This document shows, in pieces, positions 7,144 through 13,211 of a DNA stretch of 13,211 nt. The notes beneath the pieces are model-generated. The model saw only the letters and a program-made list of their open reading frames with translations. It ran no database searches and was not told the DNA's origin. Position 1 is the first letter of the stretch. Each line of letters opens with the position of its first letter. Source of the DNA: Lysobacteraceae bacterium (GTDB taxonomy: Bacteria; Pseudomonadota; Gammaproteobacteria; Xanthomonadales; Xanthomonadaceae); contig JAGNNB010000037.1 of NCBI GenBank assembly GCA_017990865.1, positions 1 through 13,211 of the forward strand. Direction: 5' to 3'. The position numbers and the translations under genes were made by a program.

Positions 7144-8310
7144 ATGCGTTACGCCATCGTCAGCGAGACCTATCCGCCGGATGTCAACGGTGTCGCGCTG
7201 ACCGTACAAAGTCTCGAACAGGGGCTGATCGATCGCGGCCACGACACCACGGTGATCCGCCCACGGCAGCGGGACGAGCGGACAACCGAGCGTCGCGAGC
7301 ACTTGATGCCGAGTCTTCCGTTGCCGCGCTACCCCGGCCTGCGTTTCGGTCTGCCCGCCGCGCGCCGACTCCAAGCGATATGGAGAAGCCAACGCCCGGA
7401 TGCGATCTATGTGGCCACGGAAGGCCCATTGGGTTGGGCCGCGCTGCGGGCCGCGCGCAAGTTGGGAATCCCGACGGCCAGCGGCTTCCACACGCGTTTC
7501 GACGACTACATGCGCGACTACGGCGTGCCCTTCCTGCAGGGCACGGCGCTGCGTTGGATGCGGCATTTCCATAATCTCGCGGACGCCACGCTAGTCCCGA
7601 CGGTGGAACTTCGCGATTTTCTCGAAGCCAACGGCTTCGCCCATGTCCTGCGCTTGGCGCGCGCGGTCGATACCGATCTGTTCCGCCCAGAACGGCGAGA
7701 CGCCGCTTTACGCGCGCAATGGGGATTGGGCGAACACGATTTGGCCGTGATCCATTTGGGCCGGATCGCGGCGGAGAAGAATCTCGACCTCGCGATCCGA
7801 AGCTTTCGCGAGATCAATGCGCGGCATCCGACCGCGTGTTTCGTGTGGGTCGGCGATGGTCCGGAGCGCGCGCGGATCGAACGCGAGAACCCGGATTTCG
7901 TGTTCTGCGGCATTCAGCGCGAACAAGCGCTTGGCCGCCATTTCGCCAGCGCAGACCTCTTTCTGTTTCCAAGCCTGTCGGAAACCTATGGCAACGTCAC
8001 CCTCGAAGCGCTGGCCAGCGGCGTGCCGACGGTCGCGTTCGACTACGGCGCCGCGCGCGAACGCCTGCGCAGCGGCGAAAACGGCGCCGCCATCGCCGAG
8101 TCGAGCGATGCGCGAACCAACGCCACCGCGTTCGTCGGCGCGGCGATGAAGATCGCCGACGATACGGCCCTGCGCAGCCGCATGCGCGCAGCCGCGCGCG
8201 AGTCGGTGGTCGCGCTCGAACCGTCGCAGGTCGCCGCGGATTTCGACCGCATCCTCTCCACGCTCGGACAAACGAGACGAACCCATGAACGGTATGCCTC
8301 TGCCGCATAG
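7144..8310 (+). CDS. GT4-family glycosyltransferase, probable Pho-controlled glycolipid synthase
   Basis: This 388-residue GT-B enzyme of family GT4 would transfer a sugar from a nucleotide-sugar donor. The N-terminal acceptor domain has SETYPPDVNGVALT (6-20) and FHTRFDDYMRDYG (His116). The C-terminal donor domain has HLGRIAAEKNLD (204-215), VGDGPER, and the E-X7-E motif SETYGNVTLEALASG with Glu280 and Glu288. The style is that of the mannosyltransferase-like and sulfolipid-synthase-like GT4 group, several of whose members glycosylate diacylglycerol during phosphate starvation. No membrane span is evident, so peripheral attachment is likely. The start has a good GGAG (7134-7137). Tandem Pho boxes lie upstream and a PAP2 phosphatase overlaps its end by 26 bp. 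The family is sure; the acceptor and sugar are inferred or unknown. Confidence 0.85.
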   Translation: MRYAIVSETYPPDVNGVALTVQSLEQGLIDRGHDTTVIRPRQRDERTTERREHLMPSLPLPRYPGLRFGLPAARRLQAIWRSQRPDAIYVATEGPLGWAALRAARKLGIPTASGFHTRFDDYMRDYGVPFLQGTALRWMRHFHNLADATLVPTVELRDFLEANGFAHVLRLARAVDTDLFRPERRDAALRAQWGLGEHDLAVIHLGRIAAEKNLDLAIRSFREINARHPTACFVWVGDGPERARIERENPDFVFCGIQREQALGRHFASADLFLFPSLSETYGNVTLEALASGVPTVAFDYGAARERLRSGENGAAIAESSDARTNATAFVGAAMKIADDTALRSRMRAAARESVVALEPSQVAADFDRILSTLGQTRRTHERYASAA

Positions 8311-8836
8311 ACTGCGCGCGAACGACGCCGACTGGTGCCTGCGCGCGAACGCGCTGTGTGCGAGCGACGCGATTCGCCGTTATTTTTCCGTCGTCAGCAA
8401 ACTCGGCGACGGGCCGCTGTGGTACGCGCTGATCTTCGCGCCGGTCGCGCTGCGCGGCCTCGACGGCTTGCTCGCCACGCTGCATCTGGCCGCGATCGGT
8501 TTGCTCGCCGTGACGTTGTACAAGACGCTGAAACGCTGGACGCGCCGACCGCGCCCTTGCGCATCGGATGTACGTATCCGCGCCTGGGTCGCGCCGCTGG
8601 ACGAATTCAGTTTCCCGTCGGGCCATACCCTGCATGCGGTCGCGTTCGGCATCGTCGCTATCGGTTACGCGCCGATGGCCGCTTGGCTGCTCGTGCCGTT
8701 CGTGCTCAGCATCGCCGCCTCGCGCGTCGTGCTGGGCTTACACTACCCAAGCGATGTCCTGGCGGCCACGGGTATCGGTTCCGCGCTCGCACTCGGTTCG
8801 TTCTGGGCGCGCGATTTGATCCTCATCGCGCTCTGA
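8285..8836 (+). CDS. PAP2-family membrane phosphatase
   Basis: This 183-residue integral membrane protein belongs to the PAP2/type 2 phosphatidic acid phosphatase superfamily. All three signature motifs are intact: K-X6-RP (Lys83, Arg90, Pro91), PSGH (111-114) and SR-X5-H-X3-D (Ser146, Arg147, His153, Asp157). His153 is the expected nucleophile and His114 the general acid. Hydrophobic segments lie near 44-57, 62-79, 117-133, 135-150 and 158-174. The likely reaction is dephosphorylation of a lipid phosphate such as phosphatidate, giving diacylglycerol; undecaprenyl pyrophosphate is an alternative substrate. It starts 26 bp inside the glycosyltransferase gene, with a GAGACGA stretch upstream, so the two should be co-translated and share Pho control. 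It ends 28 bp from the convergent nitrilase gene. Confidence 0.88.
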   Translation: MNGMPLPHRLRANDADWCLRANALCASDAIRRYFSVVSKLGDGPLWYALIFAPVALRGLDGLLATLHLAAIGLLAVTLYKTLKRWTRRPRPCASDVRIRAWVAPLDEFSFPSGHTLHAVAFGIVAIGYAPMAAWLLVPFVLSIAASRVVLGLHYPSDVLAATGIGSALALGSFWARDLILIAL

Positions 8837-8864
8837 GTGCGGTCGAAAATCGCATGCGAACGCC

Positions 8865-9767
8865 TTATCGCCGCGACCAATCCCGCAGATACGCACGCGC
8901 GATCTTCGGTGCCGACTGTCCGCGCCAATCGCGGTCGTTGGCCACTTGCGCACCGTCGCGGCTCGCGTCCAGCCGCGCGATGTCGATCTCGGCCAAGGTC
9001 CAAATCGTGTCGGTTTCGCCGATGCCCGACGACGACGCCAGCACGCCGTCAGCCGGAAAACCGACGTCCATCGGCGCGTAGAGCGTCGCTTCGCCGGTGT
9101 TGAGATCGAGTGCGGGGTTCGACGGCGCTTCGCCCGCCGTCACCGACTGCGCGACGAAGCAGCGATTCTCCAACGCGCGCGCGAGACAACCGACGCGTAC
9201 GCGCGTCTCGCCCGCGGGGGTGTCGGTGCAACTGGGCACGAGCAACGCGCGCGCGCCGGCCTCCCACTGCGCGCGCACCGGCAGCGGAAATTCGATGTCG
9301 TAGCAAATCGCAATGCCGACGCGAAGCCCGTCGAGATCGAACACATTCAACGCATCGCCGCCGTCGATGACCCCGGTTTTTTTCTCGAAACCGGTGAGCT
9401 GCAGTTTGTCCTGAAAGGCATAACGCCCATCCGGCGCGAACAGATCGGCGCGGTTGCGGTAGCGGCCGCCGCAGACATCGAGCAAGAACGTGCCGGCGAC
9501 CAACCAAAGCCCGCTATCGCGCGCGAGACTGGCGAACAGATCGAGCCACGCCGCGCGCAACGGCTGCAGCGCAGCGAGCGAGGCGTGCAGATCGCCGCCG
9601 ACGTCCGGCGAAAACGACGACGCCAGCTCCAAGGACAGATATTCCGGCAGCACCGCGATGCGCGCGCCGGCATCGGCGGCCGTGGCGAGACAACGCCGCT
9701 GGTGTTCCGCGAAATCGTCGAAATGCGGCGGCGCGCCGATGGGATATTTGGCGACGGCGATCTTCAT
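8865..9767 (-). CDS. Carbon-nitrogen hydrolase (nitrilase superfamily amidohydrolase)
   Basis: This 300-residue cytoplasmic enzyme has the Glu-Lys-Cys catalytic triad of the nitrilase superfamily: Glu42 (AVLPEYLSLE), Lys121 (QDKLQLTGFE) and Cys156 (VGIAICYDIEFP). It would hydrolyse a C-N bond, most often an amide, through a thioester intermediate. FPLPVRAQWEAGARALLVPSCTDT following the cysteine resembles the branch that occurs next to, or fused with, GNAT acetyltransferases (as in Bacillus YhcX). The substrate is unknown. The ATG at 9767 is chosen because the conserved beta strand MKIAVAKYP starts there. The start overlaps the stop of the upstream GNAT gene by 4 bp (ATGA), so the two are translationally coupled. 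Confidence 0.9.
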   Translation of the reverse strand: MKIAVAKYPIGAPPHFDDFAEHQRRCLATAADAGARIAVLPEYLSLELASSFSPDVGGDLHASLAALQPLRAAWLDLFASLARDSGLWLVAGTFLLDVCGGRYRNRADLFAPDGRYAFQDKLQLTGFEKKTGVIDGGDALNVFDLDGLRVGIAICYDIEFPLPVRAQWEAGARALLVPSCTDTPAGETRVRVGCLARALENRCFVAQSVTAGEAPSNPALDLNTGEATLYAPMDVGFPADGVLASSSGIGETDTIWTLAEIDIARLDASRDGAQVANDRDWRGQSAPKIARAYLRDWSRR

Positions 9768-10372
9768 GCGTTCGAATCCTCCTGCAGTGCCCGCGTCCAA
9801 AACGTCAGCGTATGCGAAAGTTCGCCGCGGCCGATTTCGTTCCAGTCCAGATGCATAGTCATGCCATCGCGGCGCGCGTAGCCGCGCTTGGTCCAGAACG
9901 CCTCGTTGCCGCGATGCTCGGCCGGACGGCGCGGATCGTTGGCATCGCGATCTACCGCGCAGAACGCCGCGATGTCGAATCGCTTCAGCGCGCGTGCATG
10001 CGCTTCCCGATGGTCGAAAAACGCATGCCCGAGGCCGCGTCCGCGATACGCCGGCAGCAACACCGATTCGCCGAAATAGAAGATGCGCGATACCTCTTCG
10101 CCGCGCTCGCGGAACGGCTGTTGGAACGCCGCTTGATCGTCGCTCAGCGGCAGGCCGGTGGAGGCGCCGACGATGCGTCCTGCGTCGAAAGCGAGCACGC
10201 AGACGCTGTCGGGCGATGCCGCGTAAACCGCGAGATAGTCGCGCTCGTAATCGCGGTCGCCGTCGTACAGATACGGCCATTCGCGGAACACCGCAATCCG
10301 CAGCGCCGCGACCTCATCGAGATACGGTGCGATGGCTTGTCCCGAACACCGTCGAACATCCAATAAGGACAT
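9764..10372 (-). CDS. GNAT-family N-acetyltransferase
   Basis: This 202-residue protein has the acetyl-CoA-binding motif A in ESVLLPAYRGRGLGHAFFDHREAHA (R/Q-X-X-G-X-G at 110-115). It lies after the conserved strand YFGES, with an N-terminal region LRIAVFREWPYLYDGD typical of the GNAT partner of nitrilase-like hydrolases. It probably moves an acetyl group from acetyl-CoA to an amine on a small molecule or protein; the substrate is unknown. The ATG at 10372 is preferred over an in-frame start at 10465 because a good promoter lies between them, placing the upstream start outside the transcript. AGGAG lies about 13 bases upstream. It is first in a two-gene operon with the amidohydrolase. Confidence 0.87.
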   Translation of the reverse strand: MSLLDVRRCSGQAIAPYLDEVAALRIAVFREWPYLYDGDRDYERDYLAVYAASPDSVCVLAFDAGRIVGASTGLPLSDDQAAFQQPFRERGEEVSRIFYFGESVLLPAYRGRGLGHAFFDHREAHARALKRFDIAAFCAVDRDANDPRRPAEHRGNEAFWTKRGYARRDGMTMHLDWNEIGRGELSHTLTFWTRALQEDSNA

Positions 10373-10418
10373 GGGATCGTTTCGCTCCTGCGTCGTCTTT
10401 GGCCGATGTCGATAAGCG

Positions 10419-10447
10419 ATTCTAGCGGGGACCGGGCGCGCCGTCAG
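10419..10447 (-). promoter_or_regulatory. Sigma70-like promoter of the GNAT-nitrilase operon
   Basis: Reading the minus strand, CTGACG (10447-10442, four of six matches to the -35 consensus) is followed by a 17-bp spacer. The -10 is TAGAAT (10424-10419, five of six). Transcription would start near 10412, giving a leader of about 40 bases before the ATG at 10372. The promoter begins about 35 bp past the creD terminator, so the operon is transcribed independently of creD. Confidence 0.65.
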
Positions 10448-10482
10448 AGTGCGGTTCTGCGCCAAAGCGGACAGCGCGAACG

Positions 10483-10515
10483 AAAAACGCCGCCGCAGAG
10501 GCTCTGCGGCGGCGT
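10483..10515 (-). terminator. Strong intrinsic terminator downstream of creD
   Basis: A perfect inverted repeat has a 14-nt arm at 10487-10500 and its reverse complement at 10502-10515, around a single central base. It would fold as a GC-rich stem of about 13 bp with a three-base loop. On the minus strand it is followed by five T residues (complement of A 10483-10487). It lies 51 bp past the creD stop and is the clearest terminator in the window. It has no T tract on the + strand and therefore acts in one direction. Confidence 0.92.
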
Positions 10516-10565
10516 GGCGCTGTCGGTCGATCGGGGAGGAATCGACGCAGGCCGAAGCGAACGGG

Positions 10566-11999
10566 TCAGATCGAGGGCGCGGACGATGCGGCGTCGGACG
10601 GTTGCAGTACCACCGACTGCGGCGCGCGCGGCACCGGCGGCGGAGCGACGCTCGCGCCGACCTTGTACCAGTCGACCTTGCGGGTCACCACCATGATCGT
10701 GGCCAGGATCGCGAACAATAGACCGGCGCCCATCACCATCGCGTTATCTTCGGAGATCAGCAAGCCGTAGAGCGCGGCGTAGAGCGTGGCGATCATCGTG
10801 GCGAACCCCAGGCCTCGCGGCCACGAACCCAACACATGACTGACGTAGAAGCCGAGCAGACCGATACAGGCGGCGCTTGCGATCAAATAGGCTTGACCGA
10901 AAGCGATGCGCTCGGACAGCGCGACCAGCAGCAGGAAGAAGATCGCGAGCGCCAGACCGACCAAGCCGTACTGGATCGGGTGGATGCGCAGTTGCTTGAT
11001 CAACTCGAACATGAAGAAGCCGACGAAGGTCAACAATACGAACAGAATGCCGTATTTGCTGGCGCGATCGGCCTGCGAGTAGATGTTGACCGGATCGACC
11101 AGCGAGACGCTGACCACATCGACTTCGCTGCCTTGGCCCGCGCCGTAGCTCGAGGACAGACCGATCACTGCGGGCTCCAACGATTTGCCGGCGAGATATT
11201 GCGCCTGCGCGTTGCTGGCCAACGACGAGACTTCCCACAGCGCGCGGAATCCCTTGTCGTCGATGGATTTTTCGCTGGCGGTGAACGAACCATTGAACTG
11301 CGGGTGGCGCCACGACGAGATCAGTTCGATGGTATTGCGCTGCGCCAACGGCATGATCGCCAGCGCTTCGGTGCCTTCCAACTCGAAATCGAGGGCCGTC
11401 TGGTAGCTCAGTGTCGTGCCCGGCGCGGGCGCGACGAGGGCCGCATGCAAGCCGGTGCCGTCGCGGCCGCCGAGCCCGCGATCCAATTTCTGTTCGCGGC
11501 CGTCGAGCCGCAGCTTCGGCAGCCCACGCAGGCCCTTCACGTCGGCGAAACCGTAATTCAAATAAGCGGCGCCGATCGTACGCGGCGATGCGGGCGTATC
11601 GTCGTTGGGAATCTCCGCCTTGAATTGCGCCGAAATCTTGCCCTCGAGTTCGTAGGTGCGAACTTCGTGGATGCCGAGGAATTTGCTTTGCGGCAGGATT
11701 TTTCCGCGCATATCGAGGGTTTGCGGGAAGAACACCCAGCGGCCGGGCACTTCCTGCTTCACGATGCGGATCGTCTCGCCGCGATCGTTCTTCACCGCTT
11801 CATCGACCAGATCGGTATAGGTCACGACCAACACCGGCGCGGCGATCGATTGCGCGCCCGCGGAGGTCTGCGCGATCGCCTGCACGGCCTGCTGGCGGTA
11901 CGTTTGTCGCTCTTGGATGATGCCACGGATCATCAGCAGCGGCACCAGGATGGCGACCGTCAAGCCGAACACCATCAGCGCTTTCAAAATCAGTTTCAT
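10566..11999 (-). CDS. creD: Inner-membrane protein CreD
   Basis: This 477-residue membrane protein is the CreD (CET) family effector of the CreBC regulon, linked in other bacteria to envelope integrity and beta-lactam response; its biochemical role is unknown. A first transmembrane segment (about 6-24) precedes a periplasmic domain of about 290 residues. Five further segments follow (about 316-334, 344-361, 367-388, 397-414, 418-438). Family hallmarks are VDPVNIYSQADRASKYGILF and HPIQYGLVGLAL with LLLVALSERI. The C-terminal 35 residues are Pro/Ala/Ser-rich and probably cytoplasmic. The ATG at 11999 has GAGGAAG upstream and opens directly into the membrane segment. A cre-tag 66 bp upstream suggests CreB activation independent of creC read-through. 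Confidence 0.93.
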   Translation of the reverse strand: MKLILKALMVFGLTVAILVPLLMIRGIIQERQTYRQQAVQAIAQTSAGAQSIAAPVLVVTYTDLVDEAVKNDRGETIRIVKQEVPGRWVFFPQTLDMRGKILPQSKFLGIHEVRTYELEGKISAQFKAEIPNDDTPASPRTIGAAYLNYGFADVKGLRGLPKLRLDGREQKLDRGLGGRDGTGLHAALVAPAPGTTLSYQTALDFELEGTEALAIMPLAQRNTIELISSWRHPQFNGSFTASEKSIDDKGFRALWEVSSLASNAQAQYLAGKSLEPAVIGLSSSYGAGQGSEVDVVSVSLVDPVNIYSQADRASKYGILFVLLTFVGFFMFELIKQLRIHPIQYGLVGLALAIFFLLLVALSERIAFGQAYLIASAACIGLLGFYVSHVLGSWPRGLGFATMIATLYAALYGLLISEDNAMVMGAGLLFAILATIMVVTRKVDWYKVGASVAPPPVPRAPQSVVLQPSDAASSAPSI

Positions 12000-12064
12000 G
12001 CTGTCTTCCTCGGTTGGGACGACGACAGTCTCGGCGCGACGTGCGGGGCGGCGATGTCGGCTCG

Positions 12065-12080
12065 GTGAAGCGAAGGTGAA
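12065..12080 (-). promoter_or_regulatory. cre-tag (CreB binding site) upstream of creD
   Basis: On the minus strand the sequence is TTCACCTTCGCTTCAC: two TTCAC pentamers separated by exactly six bases. This is the published cre-tag form TTCAC-N6-TTCAC recognised by the response regulator CreB. It lies 66 bp before the creD start and 40 bp past the creC stop, oriented toward creD. A weak -10-like GACATC lies about 7 bases after it. Sequence, spacing, orientation and target gene all agree. Confidence 0.88.
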
Positions 12081-12119
12081 GTAAGGTCGGAACCGCGCCA
12101 CGCAGGACGTCGACTGGGC

Positions 12120-13211
12120 CTACGCCAGCGGCAAAATCAACGCCGCCGTCGCTCCGCCGCCTTCGCGATTGGTCAATTCCACGCGTCCGCCGTGCAATTC
12201 CGCCGCTTCGCTGACGAAACACAGCCCCAAACCGCTACTGCGGCTGCCGCCTTGGGGCCGCGGCAACGAGTAAAAGCGCTCGAACACCCGACCCAGCGCG
12301 TAATCCGGTACGCCGGGGCCGCGGTCGGCCACATCGATGCGCAAGGTGGAGGCCGAACGCGACACGCGAACCTCGATTTCGCTCTCGGCGGGCGCGAAAT
12401 CCGCTGCGTTCTCGAACAAATTGAGCAAGGACTGCCGCAGCAGGAACGCATCGCCGACGATCGCCGCGCCGTCCGATGCGTCGTCGATGCGCATACGCAA
12501 CGACTTCTGCGCGAATTTCGCAGCGGCCTGCGTCGCCGCGTCCTGCACGAGCGCGATCGGATCGATGCGTTGCGGTTGTTCGATGCGCTGACGGTGTTCG
12601 ACCGCCGCGAGCGCGAGCAACTTATCGATCATCTCCGCCATGCGTTCGCTTTGCGCCCGAATGGTGGCGACGAAACGGGCGCGGTCGGCGGCGGGCATCG
12701 CCGTGCCCGGAGCGACCGAAGCATCGGTGTCGATGCCGGCCGACGCCTGCGCGTCGGTTTCCAGCAACTCTGCGCTGCCGCGAATCGCCGCCAGCGGGCT
12801 TTTCAATTCGTGGGTCAAGGCATGCACGTATTGCTCGACGTATTGCTTGCCTTCGAGCTTCTGACGCATGGTTTCCAGGGCGCGGCCCAAGTCGCCGAAT
12901 TCGCCCGCGGCATCCGGCGGCGTCGCGCGGTCGCCCGCGGCGACGCCATGCGCGTAACGCTTCAGCGCGCCGAGCTGCCGCGATAACCACCACGCCGCGA
13001 ACAAACCGACCACCAACGCCGACCCCAGCAACACCGCGCCCCAGCGCAGAATCTTGCTCTGGCTGCGCGCGATGAACGGCGCGATGGTCTGATTGGGTTT
13101 CGCCACGGTCAACACGCCGACGATCTTCGGCTTGCCCTGCGCATCGCGATCGATGATCGGCGCGGCGACATGCATCACCGACGACGCTTCGTCGTTCGGG
13201 TCGCTGCGGGT
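12120..13211 (-). CDS. creC: Sensor histidine kinase CreC (N-terminus outside the window)
   Basis: The frame stays open to the right edge, so 363 C-terminal residues are visible and the start lies outside. In fragment numbering there is the end of a sensor domain (about 1-50, including MHVAAPIIDRDAQGKPKIVGVLTV). A transmembrane segment follows (about 56-77), then a HAMP linker, the H-box HALTHELKSPLAAIRGSAEL (phosphoacceptor His134), N-box LLNLFENAADFAP (Asn268), and G-boxes ADRGPGVP and SSGLGLCFV. CreC phosphorylates CreB. The CreC identity rests on the HELKSPLAAIRG motif, the architecture and the adjacent creD; creB is expected further upstream, to the right. A weak possibility is another HAMP kinase that happens to lie next to creD. 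Confidence 0.87.
   Translation of the reverse strand, partial: TRSDPNDEASSVMHVAAPIIDRDAQGKPKIVGVLTVAKPNQTIAPFIARSQSKILRWGAVLLGSALVVGLFAAWWLSRQLGALKRYAHGVAAGDRATPPDAAGEFGDLGRALETMRQKLEGKQYVEQYVHALTHELKSPLAAIRGSAELLETDAQASAGIDTDASVAPGTAMPAADRARFVATIRAQSERMAEMIDKLLALAAVEHRQRIEQPQRIDPIALVQDAATQAAAKFAQKSLRMRIDDASDGAAIVGDAFLLRQSLLNLFENAADFAPAESEIEVRVSRSASTLRIDVADRGPGVPDYALGRVFERFYSLPRPQGGSRSSGLGLCFVSEAAELHGGRVELTNREGGGATAALILPLA

Noticed and set aside
6971..7201. Small plus-strand frame of 76 codons across the ppx-glycosyltransferase spacer
   Set aside because: It runs through the Pho boxes and into the glycosyltransferase gene in another frame, without a ribosome binding site or recognisable features.
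8850..8859. Palindrome TCGCATGCGA in the 28-bp gap between the convergent PAP2 and nitrilase genes
   Set aside because: Too short for a bidirectional terminator, no flanking A/T tracts, and a likely chance palindrome.
8865..10280. Single 471-residue GNAT-nitrilase-like reading frame
   Set aside because: The part upstream of 9767 is the GNAT gene read in the wrong frame (Arg-rich, no motif). The true proteins are separate and overlap by 4 bp.
10836..12068. Plus-strand open frame of 410 codons opposite creD
   Set aside because: Low-complexity Asp/Gln/Arg-rich product, antisense to creD with its clear membrane topology and conserved motifs.

Overview
The window is dense, GC-rich bacterial DNA. 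Every protein-coding gene is short-spaced or overlapping, and GC-loaded codon third positions create many long shadow frames. The order phoB-phoR-ppk1-ppx, together with the protein sequences, suggests a gammaproteobacterium of the Xanthomonadaceae/Lysobacteraceae (Lysobacter-like). This is inferred from gene order and residue style, not from a marker gene. No rRNA, tRNA, CRISPR array or insertion sequence was found.

Left part (1-878): the last 37 codons of an unrecognised gene are followed by a VapBC-type toxin-antitoxin pair. A perfect 12-bp inverted repeat spans the vapB start codon, and the predicted promoter would yield a leaderless mRNA.

Centre left (953-6942): a phosphate-response and polyphosphate block on the + strand: phoB (with its own Pho box), phoR, ppk1 and ppx. 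phoR and ppk1 overlap by 11 bp, so the phosphate sensor kinase and polyphosphate synthesis are probably co-expressed. ppx, which breaks polyphosphate down, follows after a 142-bp gap.

Centre (6943-8836): a GT4 glycosyltransferase and a PAP2-type lipid phosphatase overlap by 26 bp. Their upstream spacer carries four PhoB-like heptamers in exact 11-bp register, i.e. two complete tandem Pho boxes. The best reading is a phosphate-starvation lipid-remodelling operon: the phosphatase releases diacylglycerol from phospholipid-derived phosphatidate and the transferase puts a sugar on it. This is the most interesting inference in the window.

Right part (8865-13211, minus strand): a GNAT acetyltransferase and a nitrilase-superfamily amidohydrolase overlap by 4 bp behind a good sigma70-like promoter. 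Next come creD, ending at a strong intrinsic terminator, and a partial creC sensor kinase. A perfect TTCAC-N6-TTCAC cre-tag lies between creC and creD, so CreB control of creD looks conserved here. The window thus holds parts of two OmpR-family two-component circuits, PhoBR and CreBC, both using 11-bp direct-repeat operators.
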